Shown piece after piece: positions 1 through 9,008 of a DNA stretch of 64,000 bases. The DNA comes from Bartonella sp. HY328 (lineage in GTDB: Bacteria; Pseudomonadota; Alphaproteobacteria; Rhizobiales; Rhizobiaceae), in the NCBI RefSeq assembly GCF_025449335.1, contig NZ_CP104883.1:1170501-1234500 (forward strand), in the 5' to 3' direction. The notes under the pieces are model-generated. The model had not been told where the DNA came from. It saw only the letters and a list, made by a program, of their open reading frames with translations, and did not search any database. Position 1 is the first letter of the stretch, and every line of letters starts with the position of its first letter. A program made the translations under genes and the position numbers.

Positions 1-2
1 AA

Positions 3-95
3 AAATTAGAAAAAGAACTCCGCTTTGATCCTGATATTTGGCTTGTTGAAGTTGAGAATATTGATGATTTGACAACTTATATTAATGTGGCCTAA
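3..95 (+). CDS. C-terminal end of an unidentified protein (partial)
   Basis: An open frame enters from the left edge and ends at a TAA, giving 30 residues that finish in DLTTYINVA. The tail is acidic with alternating hydrophobic residues, as in an ordinary soluble protein. It is too short to assign to a family. The AT-rich stretch that follows, to about 240, carries no gene. Confidence 0.45.
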   Translation, partial: KLEKELRFDPDIWLVEVENIDDLTTYINVA

Positions 96-240
96 TGGAT
101 ATCAGCGAAGTAAACAAGATTAAGTTTAATTTATATTTTTGAATATAGATTTATATTTATTTTATAAATATAATATAAAATGATTTTGTAGTAAATTAGA
201 TCGCGTCCATAAATTGTTATATTAAATTTTAAGGTTGCTA

Positions 241-507
241 ATGTACGCTTTTTATTTTCATGTTAGATGTATTTTTTTAGGTGTTCTAATTTTACCTATA
301 TGTCAATCTATTGCCAATCTATTCGTAATTCTTATAGCAATAATTACCAAAAAAGAATTTTCTCAAGTTTTTCTACCGGCTTTAAATGGAATAGACTGGT
401 TTTCACGAGAAACATATTTTTATTTTTTATTTTCTGGTATCAATTTATCCGCAATCCAAACATTGTGTTTAGCTGCATATTCCATTTATTATATAAAACA
501 TCAATAA
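241..507 (+). CDS. small hypothetical membrane protein
   Basis: This 88-residue protein is strongly hydrophobic. There is one clear membrane segment around residues 10-35 and a second near the C-terminus. I chose the ATG because AAGG lies six bases upstream; a TTG two codons earlier is possible. It ends only six bases before the next small membrane gene, so the two are probably co-transcribed. I recognise no family, and function is unknown. Confidence 0.5.
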   Translation: MYAFYFHVRCIFLGVLILPICQSIANLFVILIAIITKKEFSQVFLPALNGIDWFSRETYFYFLFSGINLSAIQTLCLAAYSIYYIKHQ

Positions 508-513
508 TTAAAA

Positions 514-738
514 ATGATGGTCTTTATATGGACTTTAGCGGGAGTATTAATCGGAGTCTTAATCAATTGGGAAATTACCGATACTCCGTTTTTTAATATG
601 ATAAATGGTTTTTTTCTTTGGAGCGTGGCGGCTTCAGCCTTAGGTTATGCTCTTGCGGCGTATTTGGTCCATCTGTTAATGCAGTTATTAATGCCGCCCC
701 AAAACACTCAAAATTCATTAGTTGAAACATTTAAGTAA
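514..738 (+). CDS. small hypothetical membrane protein
   Basis: The 74-residue product has two predicted membrane segments, around residues 3-18 and 30-60, and a short polar C-terminal tail. It starts on a double ATG just after the previous small membrane protein and is followed by a four-segment membrane protein. The three consecutive genes look like one membrane-protein unit. No family or motif is recognisable. Confidence 0.5.
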   Translation: MMVFIWTLAGVLIGVLINWEITDTPFFNMINGFFLWSVAASALGYALAAYLVHLLMQLLMPPQNTQNSLVETFK

Positions 739-781
739 ATAGTGGATATAAAGTATAGTTAGTCAAACGGGAAATTAAACA

Positions 782-1327
782 ATGGCGTTAACCAGCGAAC
801 AAAAAAAACTTATATGCATGGCGATGGTATTTACGCCTTTATTGGTGGCGATTGGTATAACAATAGCGCCGTTTTTGTTTGTGAATGAAATGTGGCAATC
901 ACTGAATGATAATATCAATGAGTTGCGCCAAATTTACGCCAATGATGATATGGCGGCGCCTGAACATCTTATTGCAACTCCCTATAATGATTTTCTTATG
1001 ATAGGAATAACTCAAGCTATTAAACAAATGCCGGGTCTGCTCGTCATGTGTTATGTTGTAGTAGCTATTCCTATCGCAGTTTTTTCTGCGCTATATTCTT
1101 TTATATATAGGAAAAATAATTCAATCATTTTGATGGTTATTATTTGGGCTGCTGCTGCTGCATGTCTTTCTTTTGTGCTAAATCAGTTCTTTTTCACCGA
1201 TACTCTATCGACGAAGGATCACTTTATCGGGCGTATTATTGCTATAACTTTGATTTTTGCTATGACCTTTGCAGCGCTTATTATTGGTATTCTTATGCGC
1301 AAATCATTGAGAAAAAGTGCTGAATAG
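782..1327 (+). CDS. hypothetical membrane protein, four predicted segments
   Basis: This 181-residue protein has hydrophobic segments near residues 14-34, 82-104, 113-131 and 147-168. The loop of about 45 residues between the first two is probably extracytoplasmic. The C-terminus is short and basic (MRKSLRKS), suggesting it stays in the cytoplasm. It follows two smaller membrane proteins in the same direction. No catalytic or binding motif is visible and I cannot name a family. Confidence 0.6.
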   Translation: MALTSEQKKLICMAMVFTPLLVAIGITIAPFLFVNEMWQSLNDNINELRQIYANDDMAAPEHLIATPYNDFLMIGITQAIKQMPGLLVMCYVVVAIPIAVFSALYSFIYRKNNSIILMVIIWAAAAACLSFVLNQFFFTDTLSTKDHFIGRIIAITLIFAMTFAALIIGILMRKSLRKSAE

Positions 1328-1417
1328 AGATTGTCATTGGTTTTGAAAAGCATTTTATTTTACTTTAAAATTAAAAATGTTTAAATATTTTTTAAAGACT
1401 GTAACTCCGTTTCATGA

Positions 1418-2221
1418 ATGCCGATAATGCCACAATCAATTGATAATATTAACGAAACTATTGATGCTTTTCATCGCGGCCGTTTTGCACTTGTGCAACC
1501 ACGCAATGTAGGTCATCGCTCCGGCATGGATGCAATGATGCTTGCCGCCTTAGTGCCAACGGATTTTAGCGGCCAATTGGTTGATCTTGGTGCTGGTGCA
1601 GGTGCCGCCGGTCTTGCGGTTGCATCACGCTGCGATAATGTTAAAATAACTTTGGTGGAGCGCTCATCACTTATGGGGGAATATGCCCAAAAAACATTAA
1701 ATTTGGCAGAAAATGCCAAATTTAAATTGCGAACATCACTGTTGAATGCCGATGTGACACTCCGTGGAAAAGCTCGGTTAGAAGCCGGGCTTATTGATAA
1801 TAGCTTTGATTTTGCAATTATGAACCCACCATTTAATGAACAATCTGATCGCGCAACCCCTGATAAAGAAAAGGCAGAGGCGCATGTAATGACGGAAGGC
1901 ATGTTTGATGCTTGGCTTCGCACTGCTGCTGCACTGTTACGCCCGGGCGGATTTATAGGATTAATCGCACGCCCAAACTCGCTTGAAAATATTTTGTCAG
2001 CTTTACAAGGGCGCTTTGGTGGAGTGGTTGTAATACCTATTTATCCACGCCCTCACCAAGCAGCAATTCGTATTTTAGTTTATGCGAAAAAAGGTAGCCG
2101 CGCTGCCTTGTCTTTTGCTAGTCCAATATTATTGCATAATGCTCATGATAACCAATTTTCGGCTAGAACCGATGCAATCTGCAATGGAATAGTGGGTGTT
2201 TGGGATAAATATGATGAATAG
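1418..2221 (+). CDS. tRNA1(Val) (adenine-N6)-methyltransferase-like protein
   Basis: This is a 267-residue SAM-dependent methyltransferase. The glycine-rich SAM motif I is DLGAGAGAAG at about 56-65. The N6-adenine catalytic motif NPPF is at 136-139, preceded by FDFAIM. This combination and length match the TrmN6/YfiC group that methylates A37 of tRNA1(Val). The substrate is inferred from the family, since related enzymes methylate proteins. In related bacteria this gene often sits beside an S49 peptidase, as here. A second ATG three codons in is an alternative start. Confidence 0.75.
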   Translation: MPIMPQSIDNINETIDAFHRGRFALVQPRNVGHRSGMDAMMLAALVPTDFSGQLVDLGAGAGAAGLAVASRCDNVKITLVERSSLMGEYAQKTLNLAENAKFKLRTSLLNADVTLRGKARLEAGLIDNSFDFAIMNPPFNEQSDRATPDKEKAEAHVMTEGMFDAWLRTAAALLRPGGFIGLIARPNSLENILSALQGRFGGVVVIPIYPRPHQAAIRILVYAKKGSRAALSFASPILLHNAHDNQFSARTDAICNGIVGVWDKYDE

Positions 2222-2308
2222 TCGCAGAATAATTGCGTTACTACTTGCGAGAGCCTATCCAAAAACTTATTAAATAAGTCAATATAATTTTGAAAATGGA
2301 GATTTAGC

Positions 2309-3160
2309 TTGGCTAACTGGATTAAAAAACTAATTCCTCGTAAATTTCGTTCTGAAGGCGTAACTATTCCAGTTGTGCGGTTACAAGGCGTCATTAGTTC
2401 ATCGTCATCGGCGCTTAAAAGTAATTTGTCGCTTGCAAATTGCGCAGAGCAGCTTGAGCGTGCTTTCAATATGAAAGAAGCACCTGCCGTTGCTATTGTT
2501 ATTAATTCGCCCGGTGGTTCGCCAGTGCAGTCGCGGCTTATTTATAAGCGTATTCGTGACCTTGCTAGTGAAAAAAACAAGCGTGTGCTCGTCTTTGTTG
2601 AAGATGTGGCGGCATCAGGCGGTTATATGATCGCTTGTGCAGGCGATGAAATTTTTGCCGATCCTTCATCGGTGGTTGGCTCGATAGGTGTTGTTTCTTC
2701 TTCATTTGGTTTTCCTGAATTAATGAAGAAAATTGGTGTTGAGCGCCGTGTTTATACCGCAGGTAAAAACAAGGCGACTTTGGATCCTTTCTCTCCAGAA
2801 AAAGAAAGTGATATTAACCATTTAAAAGAGTTGCAGCTGGAAATTCATGAGACTTTCATCAATTTGGTGAAAAATAGTCGTAAAACCAAATTGAGCGACA
2901 ATGAAGATCTTTTTACTGGCATGTTTTGGACTGGTATAAAAGGTAAAGAATTGGGCTTAGTTGATGGGCTTAATGATATTCAAAGCGTGTTGAAAGACCG
3001 CTATGGCAGCAAAATGCAAATGCGTTTGATCAATGCATCAAAAGGCTTGCTTGGTCGCAAATCACCATCGGGAATTTATGCTGATATTGCAGGCCATGCC
3101 CTTGGCAATATTGTTGATGTTGCTGAAGAGCGTGCTTTATGGTCGCGCTACGGGCTCTAA
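2309..3160 (+). CDS. S49 family serine peptidase (SppA/SohB-like)
   Basis: The 283-residue protein carries a single S49 domain, like short-form SppA/SohB enzymes that degrade signal peptides or membrane proteins with a Ser-Lys dyad. The likely nucleophile is Ser103 in AASGGY, and the general base is a Lys in AGKNKATL (Lys155 is the best match). There is no clear N-terminal membrane anchor. The start is TTG, chosen because GGAGA precedes it and homology begins at once. A bidirectional terminator follows. Confidence 0.8.
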   Translation: MANWIKKLIPRKFRSEGVTIPVVRLQGVISSSSSALKSNLSLANCAEQLERAFNMKEAPAVAIVINSPGGSPVQSRLIYKRIRDLASEKNKRVLVFVEDVAASGGYMIACAGDEIFADPSSVVGSIGVVSSSFGFPELMKKIGVERRVYTAGKNKATLDPFSPEKESDINHLKELQLEIHETFINLVKNSRKTKLSDNEDLFTGMFWTGIKGKELGLVDGLNDIQSVLKDRYGSKMQMRLINASKGLLGRKSPSGIYADIAGHALGNIVDVAEERALWSRYGL

Positions 3161-3177
3161 GCTACTTCTTAAAAGCA

Positions 3178-3203
3178 AAAAGGCAGCGTCAAAGCTGCCT
3201 TTT
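3178..3203. terminator. bidirectional intrinsic terminator
   Basis: A 10-bp stem (AAAAGGCAGC with GCTGCCTTTT) closes a six-base loop, with A-rich and T-rich flanks. It lies between the S49 peptidase gene and the convergent 444-residue gene, so it can end transcription from both sides. Confidence 0.8.
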
Positions 3204-3271
3204 ACGATTTATTTACTACCAATTATTGAAGCTAGACCGTGCAAAATATTTTTGACGCTATTTGCAAAAAC

Positions 3272-4606
3272 TCAACATGCCCAGTCTAGCAGCATTTGCT
3301 CAAGGTCAAGTTGCGCTATCCCAAAGCCAAAATTAAAACCACCAAAATTTTCGTTAAACTCGATATAATAAGGTGAAAAATCTGGATAGCTTTGTAACGG
3401 GAACATTGTACCGCCAAGATGTGCATCACATTCAGCAAATCGTGCAAGATTAAGTTCTTCCCCTTCATTGCTATAGGGCGGAATATAGCCGCTTAACGTA
3501 TTTTGATGTTCCCATTCTCGCGCTGGCCGCCCAACATTAGGGTCATCCTCGCGGCGCCTAATCTTTATTGGGAAACCAAAATTGAGCGCTTCACGCGCTG
3601 GCAGTGTTGCCCATCCTGATTTGGGCTGCTCAGAATCCATACGTTTGTGTAAGTCGAAACCGCCAGGCACATATCCTTGGCGTTTATTGTCTTCAAATGC
3701 TACTGGAGGTAAACTTGGCGCTCCAAAATATTCACTGGGCGATTTCACTAACCAGTCGGGCAAGGGTATTTGCGGGTCGAGCAATGGCAATTTGCCCAAG
3801 GGGCCATTGAATTCTTCTTCCGTAAGCCAGAATAAAGAATAATGGCAATCTAAATATTCGAAATCAAAACGCTTTTGATCTGAATGAGAAGATTTTGTTG
3901 GAAGCGGTACCTCCAAGGCATCCAGCTCATCAAACATATCATCCACAAATAGGCTTATTGCAACAAAATCTGGGCCTTGTGTACGATATTGCTCTGGTAG
4001 CTTCAGCGTAAAAGCATGACGTAGTGGTGTTCCATAAATAGGGCTAATCGGCCAACGATCATCACTAATAGCCGGTGGCATTCCGTAACACCAGCCATTT
4101 TGAGGTCGTTGATCAAGAGGAACTGGTGCCAATAGCGTTAAATCAAAAGCATCAGTAAGCAAGGGGTCTGCATATTTATAAGGGCGCTCTTGATAGATAG
4201 CATTTGTTTCAGAAAGTGTTGTAATTCGGATTTGGTTATCCTTAATTCCAACTGTAATTTGTAAACCCTTGTCAGCTCCAGCCTCAATGATTGCTTGCTT
4301 AAAGCTCCAACCGTAATCATTACGGTCATCAGGAACTTCTATTGCGTTGCTATAAAGTGCGTCGAAAGATGACGCCGGAGATCCTAATCTTATGCCACCT
4401 ATCGTGATGTCTATAGGGAAGGATTGTCGAAATGTGATTTCACCAATCTTATCATCTATCGTAATGCGAGCGCTAACATCATCATCACATACATGTCCTT
4501 CAGCGTGGCAATCAGGTTCTTCCCAGCTTTCGCCAAAAGCCTTACGTAATATATCTGCTCGATCATTAGGGCGTAATTTTGCCAATAGTTCATTTCGTAC
4601 CATCAT
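3272..4606 (-). CDS. uncharacterised 444-residue protein, weakly DUF1963/YwqG-like
   Basis: This is a large soluble protein without signal peptide or membrane segments. It is acidic and rich in aromatic residues and proline. A central stretch (RWPISPIYGTPLRHAF) followed by a beta-rich region is reminiscent of DUF1963/YwqG-type proteins, but the match is by eye and weak. The N-terminal third contains IRLGSPASSFDAL, which resembles a short repeated domain of unknown function. It stands alone between a convergent peptidase gene and a divergent small gene, so context gives no role. Confidence 0.6.
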   Translation of the reverse strand: MMVRNELLAKLRPNDRADILRKAFGESWEEPDCHAEGHVCDDDVSARITIDDKIGEITFRQSFPIDITIGGIRLGSPASSFDALYSNAIEVPDDRNDYGWSFKQAIIEAGADKGLQITVGIKDNQIRITTLSETNAIYQERPYKYADPLLTDAFDLTLLAPVPLDQRPQNGWCYGMPPAISDDRWPISPIYGTPLRHAFTLKLPEQYRTQGPDFVAISLFVDDMFDELDALEVPLPTKSSHSDQKRFDFEYLDCHYSLFWLTEEEFNGPLGKLPLLDPQIPLPDWLVKSPSEYFGAPSLPPVAFEDNKRQGYVPGGFDLHKRMDSEQPKSGWATLPAREALNFGFPIKIRRREDDPNVGRPAREWEHQNTLSGYIPPYSNEGEELNLARFAECDAHLGGTMFPLQSYPDFSPYYIEFNENFGGFNFGFGIAQLDLEQMLLDWAC

Positions 4607-4964
4607 AAAACCGATCCTCTTTAACCCTTAGTTTCATGCTAAAATATAATAAGGTTTTTATTTCTATATTGGTTTGTGCGACTTTTTAAATGGGGACGAT
4701 TGCTATTAATATCATTAAATATTATTTATTTTAAAAATAAACGGCGCTATGCCCTATTTTCGTTGCGATTTAATTCTATATTATAAGAAATAATAGTAAA
4801 ACTCCGCTAGGAAATGTGCTCATTTTGCTTTTGTTGTGACATGACACTGCTAAATATGGCACTGCTAAATATGGAGCTATTAAATAGTGATATGTTTCCT
4901 ATTATGGAAGTTAGCTAACTTGTTTGCTAATGTAATTTGATGCTGCAAAGAAAGGCTTTTATAT
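4607..4964. other. intergenic region between divergent genes
   Basis: These 358 AT-rich bases separate the minus-strand 444-residue gene from the plus-strand 63-residue gene and must hold both promoters. No gene is visible. The only structure I see is the tandem repeat at 4845-4889. Confidence 0.5.
4845..4889. repeat. 15-bp tandem repeat, two exact copies and a degenerate third
   Basis: CACTGCTAAATATGG occurs at 4845-4859 and again at 4860-4874. A degenerate third copy (AGCTATTAAATAGTG) follows at 4875-4889. It lies 75-120 bases upstream of the 63-residue gene. Confidence 0.7.
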
Positions 4965-5156
4965 ATGTCGCGTTTTATCGTGTTGGCAGTGGTGGTAACT
5001 GGTCTTATTTTTTGTTTCAAGATTTTGAAACGTGAGTCCAATCGTGTGGCGGTTCGCGTAAAAAGAGCAGAGCAAGAGCGTAAAACCGGTGCTAAGGGCA
5101 CTTTAGTACAAGACCCTAAAACAGGTGAATATCGCGTGGAAAACAATCAATTCTGA
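4965..5156 (+). CDS. small membrane-anchored hypothetical protein
   Basis: The 63-residue protein has one N-terminal membrane helix (residues 3-19) followed by a basic, charged tail ending in TLVQDPKTGEYRVENNQF. The tail pattern LVxDPxTGxYR is reminiscent of small conserved proteins in Hyphomicrobiales, but I cannot give a function. A GAAAGG sequence upstream is a plausible ribosome-binding site. It precedes ispE by about 180 bases. Confidence 0.65.
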   Translation: MSRFIVLAVVVTGLIFCFKILKRESNRVAVRVKRAEQERKTGAKGTLVQDPKTGEYRVENNQF

Positions 5157-5333
5157 TTTATGCGTTTAAGCAGAAAAGGTAGTTGCTTTCTGTAGCACTC
5201 AGCCTTATAGCCATAGGTGCTTTTGGTAAGCTAATTTTGTGCTTTTTGTTTGAGCTTGATGTATCGATTGGTTATGGCTTTATATTCTTTGAATGAAAAT
5301 TTGGATTTAAAAGATGGTTCTGCGCCTATAATA

Positions 5334-6239
5334 ATGCGCGAGGCTATAGAAGAGATTGCGCCAGCAAAACTCAATCTTTCACTCCATGTTATTGGTCAGC
5401 GCAGTGATAATTACCACTTATTGCAAAGCCTTGTCGTTTTTATGAATAATGGCGACATGATAAAGGTAGAAGCGGCAGAGAGCGATAGTTTTGCAATTTC
5501 TGGCCGTTTTGGTGGCGGTGAAGATTTTGGCGCAGATAATTTAGTGATAAAGGCGCGAAATTTTTTGCGTGATCTTGTTGGCCAAGAACGCTGTCCACCA
5601 GTTGCAATTCATTTGGAAAAAAACTTGCCAATTGCATCGGGTATTGGTGGTGGGTCATCTGATGCGGCAGCGACATTGGTCGCGTTAATCCGACATTGGA
5701 ATTTAATACCTGATGCCGATGATCGAGAAGCTGAATTGCAATTATTAACCAATAAGGTGCAGAGCCTTGGCGCAGATGTGCCAATGTGTTTGCATGGGGT
5801 GCTTTATCGCTCGCCGCTGATCGCCACCGGTATAGGCGAAATATTAAAACCACTTGATGAATTTATTCCTTTGGATATTTTACTGATCAATTCAGGCGTG
5901 GCTGTTTCAACCCCGCAAATATTTGCCAAGTTGGAAAATAAAACTAATCCAGAATTTAGCTGGAATGATGGGGCAGGGGCGCATTATAAAGGACTGATTG
6001 AAAAATTGAAGACCATGCGTAATGATCTATATCAGCCTGCATTGCATCAATATCCAGCATTAAAAACCATATTGCATACATTACAAGACCTTGGTGCTGA
6101 TTTTGCGGCAATGTCTGGTTCCGGCGCGACCTGTTTTGGCATATTCCCCAATGCCCAAGCGTTGCAGCAGGCCTATTTAGAAGCACAGAAAATTTATCCC
6201 AATTATTTTCTCATAGCTGGAAAAAGCTACGGCGTTTAA
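5334..6239 (+). CDS. ispE: 4-diphosphocytidyl-2-C-methyl-D-erythritol kinase
   Basis: This GHMP kinase phosphorylates CDP-methylerythritol in the MEP pathway of isoprenoid synthesis. With this start, the substrate-side motif PAKLNLSL contains the likely catalytic Lys12. The ATP-binding glycine loop PIASGIGGGSSDAA is at about 99-112, and a C-terminal SGSGAT motif is present. I chose the ATG giving 301 residues because it fits the family's usual 280-300. The frame stays open upstream, with in-frame TTG at 5250 and ATGs at 5259 and 5274. No strong ribosome-binding site decides between them. Confidence 0.9.
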   Translation: MREAIEEIAPAKLNLSLHVIGQRSDNYHLLQSLVVFMNNGDMIKVEAAESDSFAISGRFGGGEDFGADNLVIKARNFLRDLVGQERCPPVAIHLEKNLPIASGIGGGSSDAAATLVALIRHWNLIPDADDREAELQLLTNKVQSLGADVPMCLHGVLYRSPLIATGIGEILKPLDEFIPLDILLINSGVAVSTPQIFAKLENKTNPEFSWNDGAGAHYKGLIEKLKTMRNDLYQPALHQYPALKTILHTLQDLGADFAAMSGSGATCFGIFPNAQALQQAYLEAQKIYPNYFLIAGKSYGV

Positions 6240-6291
6240 TCCGGCATATTTGCTAAATATGCTCTTTTGCCATATTGCATTGCTATATAAC

Positions 6292-6324
6292 TTTTCATCA
6301 TTTTCATTTTCATTTTCATTTTCA
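6292..6324. repeat. TTTTCA hexanucleotide microsatellite
   Basis: Four perfect tandem TTTTCA units lie at 6301-6324, with one more unit at 6292-6297 separated by TCA. The repeat sits in the gap between the convergent ispE and DUF805 genes, about 40 bases from the end of the latter. Confidence 0.9.
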
Positions 6325-6364
6325 TTTGCTTTGCGCCACTACTGGTGCGATGAGTCCTGGAAAA

Positions 6365-6802
6365 TCACTCAAATATATTTTGGTAGTCCATTTTAGACGA
6401 TGGATTTCTACCATAGCGATTTGGATCAGGTGAACCTTTTTTGCAAAGTAGATAAATATAATAAATCCACGGAGCTTGACCGACATAGGGCATATGTAAC
6501 ACAATTAAAACAACCCAAAAGTGCCAGCCAGCCATGCCAATATCGTGAAAACGCCGTATGGATACACTCGCAAAAGGAATAAAGAAGATAACAAAAGGGA
6601 AAAGCAATAAGGACAGGCTTTGCCAATAAATTGGCTTTTGCGGATCCATTGGCTCGATAAAATTTGTTAATGTCAGAAAGAGAATTAAATATATTATATT
6701 GAAGACAAGTGCAAACCACCAATATTCCGAGCGTGATGCTCTGCCAGAGGTAGATGCATATTTGTGCATAAAACATGTATGAAGTGAAGTTTTTAAATTC
6801 AT
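6365..6802 (-). CDS. DUF805 family membrane protein
   Basis: This 145-residue DUF805 protein has the family's three signatures: SGRASRSEYWWF near residue 19, RRFHDIGMAGW near 83, and PNRYGRNP near the C-terminus. Three to four membrane segments lie between them. The end, QNIFE, matches the aromatic-ending tails of the other DUF805 proteins here. It is one of seven in this window. The function of the family is unknown. Confidence 0.88.
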   Translation of the reverse strand: MNLKTSLHTCFMHKYASTSGRASRSEYWWFALVFNIIYLILFLTLTNFIEPMDPQKPIYWQSLSLLLFPFVIFFIPFASVSIRRFHDIGMAGWHFWVVLIVLHMPYVGQAPWIYYIYLLCKKGSPDPNRYGRNPSSKMDYQNIFE

Positions 6803-6931
6803 TTTTGCGTCTTTATTTTATTTTCTTTCTATTTAACAAATAACAATCTATTTTTCTATGTTAAAGTTCTGCGCTTAATGGTTTTATTTTCAAAAAAATG
6901 CTATAATGTTTTTAAAAATAGTGGAGATATT

Positions 6932-7819
6932 ATGCTAGTTTATTTTTTAAACAATACATTCTGGCGCAATATTGGTAAAAGCTTTTTGCTATGCTTTAGT
7001 GTGCTCGTGACTAGCGAAATAAGTTCGGCTAATGATAGTAGTGCAGGATTGACTGCAGGTGGGCTTGTTCTTCAAAAGTTAGAAGATATAGCAATGGTAT
7101 CAGAAGAGTTATATATTTCAGTTGATAAAATTGAAGTGAATTATATATTTGAAAATCGCAGCAATAAAGATATTACGACTATTGTTGCTTTTCCAATGCC
7201 GCCTTTTGATTTTAATGCAAATGGTGAGCCTTTTGGTGACCAATATAATCGGCCCTATATCGATGATGAGCGTCTTGATAATTATTTAGATTTTCATAGT
7301 TTTGTTGACGGTAAAGCTGTCGCAATGAAAAGCACCCGTAAAGTGGTGAGGGATAGTGGAGATTTCCCATCTGAAGCTACGCTTTATATCACGTTTTATT
7401 GGCAACAAACTTTCCCAGCCGTTAAAAAAATTAAGGTTCGCCATTTTTACACACCTAGTACCACTACCGGCATTCCACAATCAGTAGGTTGGATAAAAGA
7501 AAATTATTTAAATGACGATACTTATTGCCCAGATAAAAACTTCATAGCAGCATTAAACAAATTGGAAAAAGCTAATTATGATATAGGTTATGATGGGATT
7601 GACTATATTTTAACTACTGGAGGCAATTGGGCTGGCGGTGTTATTGAAGATTTTCGTCTGATTATTGATAAAGAAAAACCGAATGCATTGGTAACATTTT
7701 GTGGTGATGGTGTTCAAAAAATAAGCCCAACGCAATTTGAAATACGAAAAAAAAATTATGTTCCTAAAGAAGATCTTTCGATTTTTATTTTGAATGATTT
7801 TAGCAATTTTAATGAATAG
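6932..7819 (+). CDS. DUF4424 family exported protein
   Basis: The 295-residue protein begins with a hydrophobic signal segment followed by ANDSSAGLTAGGL, the characteristic mature start of DUF4424 proteins. Further family features follow: an LYISVDKIEVNYIFEN strand, then VAFPMPPFDF. It is probably periplasmic; the role of the family is unknown. I chose this ATG because GGAG lies five bases upstream; the frame is open for 18 codons before it. Confidence 0.8.
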   Translation: MLVYFLNNTFWRNIGKSFLLCFSVLVTSEISSANDSSAGLTAGGLVLQKLEDIAMVSEELYISVDKIEVNYIFENRSNKDITTIVAFPMPPFDFNANGEPFGDQYNRPYIDDERLDNYLDFHSFVDGKAVAMKSTRKVVRDSGDFPSEATLYITFYWQQTFPAVKKIKVRHFYTPSTTTGIPQSVGWIKENYLNDDTYCPDKNFIAALNKLEKANYDIGYDGIDYILTTGGNWAGGVIEDFRLIIDKEKPNALVTFCGDGVQKISPTQFEIRKKNYVPKEDLSIFILNDFSNFNE

Positions 7820-8103
7820 ATAATTTAAAAAGTTGACTGATATGTAGCGGCTGCGTGTCTATATAAACGTGTTAAAGTTTTTAAAATTTGTTTTTGCTAT
7901 TGGAAATTTCATTTTATTAGAAAATTCAACACGCTTATTATATTTATCTTGCTATGCTTTATTGACAGGATTATGCTGGTAAAGTTAGGCTAGATCGCCA
8001 ATGTGGCTATTGAATTATTGTCTGCCGCACAGATATAAAGCTTGTTGGTTTTGTTAGTCGCTAACATAATAGCAATATTAAAATTTAATTTACGGAGTTT
8101 ACC

Positions 8104-8988
8104 ATGCTCAAGGGAGCCATTACCGCACTTATTACGCCATTTTCTGAAACTGGAGAGGTTGATGAAAAAGCGTTGCGCGACCTTGTGGAGTGGCAAATCA
8201 CAGAAGGGATAAATGGGCTTGTGCCAGTGGGTACAACAGGTGAATCGCCCACTTTAACCCATGAAGAGCATAAGCGCGTTGTTGAGCTAACGATCGAGCA
8301 AGCCAAGGGGCGCGTTCCGGTTATTGCTGGTGCCGGTTCAAACAGCACAGCAGAAGCGATTGAGCTGGTTCAGTTTGCAGAATCTGCGGGTGCAGACGCG
8401 GCACTCGTTGTGACACCTTATTATAATAAGCCAAATCAACGTGGTCTTTATGCACATTTTGCAGCTATTGCAAAAGCAACTATTTTGCCAATTGTCATTT
8501 ATAATATTCCCGGTCGCTCGGTTATTGATATGACCCCAGAAACCATGGGTCGTCTTGCCAATGATTTTGATAATATTATTGGCGTTAAGGACGCAACCGG
8601 CAAGGTAGAGCGTGTTTCAGAGCAGCGCATGACTTGCGGTGATGGTTTTATCCAATTGTCGGGTGAAGATGCAACCGCCCTTGGTTTTAATGCGCAAGGT
8701 GGCGTTGGCTGTATTTCGGTTACATCCAATATTGCGCCACGCCTTTCATCGCTCTTTCAAGATGCCTGCCTTACCGGCAATTATGATAAGGCAAGAGAAA
8801 TTCATGAAAAGCTTATGCCATTGCACAAGACCTTGTTTATTGAACCAAATCCAACGGGTGTTAAATATGCAGCTCAGCAATTAGGTCTTTGTAACGCGCA
8901 TTTACGTTTGCCACTTGTTGCTATTGAAGCAGAGACTGCCCACAAGATTGATGCGGCAATTGCTCATGCAGGGCTTGTAAAACGCTAA
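8104..8988 (+). CDS. dapA: 4-hydroxy-tetrahydrodipicolinate synthase
   Basis: This enzyme condenses pyruvate with aspartate semialdehyde, the first committed step of lysine and meso-diaminopimelate synthesis. The 294-residue length is normal. The Schiff-base lysine is Lys162 in GVKDATG, the catalytic tyrosine is Tyr133 in VIYNIPGR, and the pyruvate-binding GTTGE(S)P motif is at 43-49. YYNKP near 106-110 is also conserved. A GGAG site precedes the ATG. smpB follows after 20 bases in the same direction, an old alphaproteobacterial pairing. Confidence 0.97.
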   Translation: MLKGAITALITPFSETGEVDEKALRDLVEWQITEGINGLVPVGTTGESPTLTHEEHKRVVELTIEQAKGRVPVIAGAGSNSTAEAIELVQFAESAGADAALVVTPYYNKPNQRGLYAHFAAIAKATILPIVIYNIPGRSVIDMTPETMGRLANDFDNIIGVKDATGKVERVSEQRMTCGDGFIQLSGEDATALGFNAQGGVGCISVTSNIAPRLSSLFQDACLTGNYDKAREIHEKLMPLHKTLFIEPNPTGVKYAAQQLGLCNAHLRLPLVAIEAETAHKIDAAIAHAGLVKR

Positions 8989-9008
8989 AAATATAGTATT
9001 TAAGATCT

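Noticed and set aside
1513..1923. 136-codon frame antisense to the methyltransferase gene
   Set aside because: Serine/arginine-rich shadow translation opposite a clear SAM methyltransferase.
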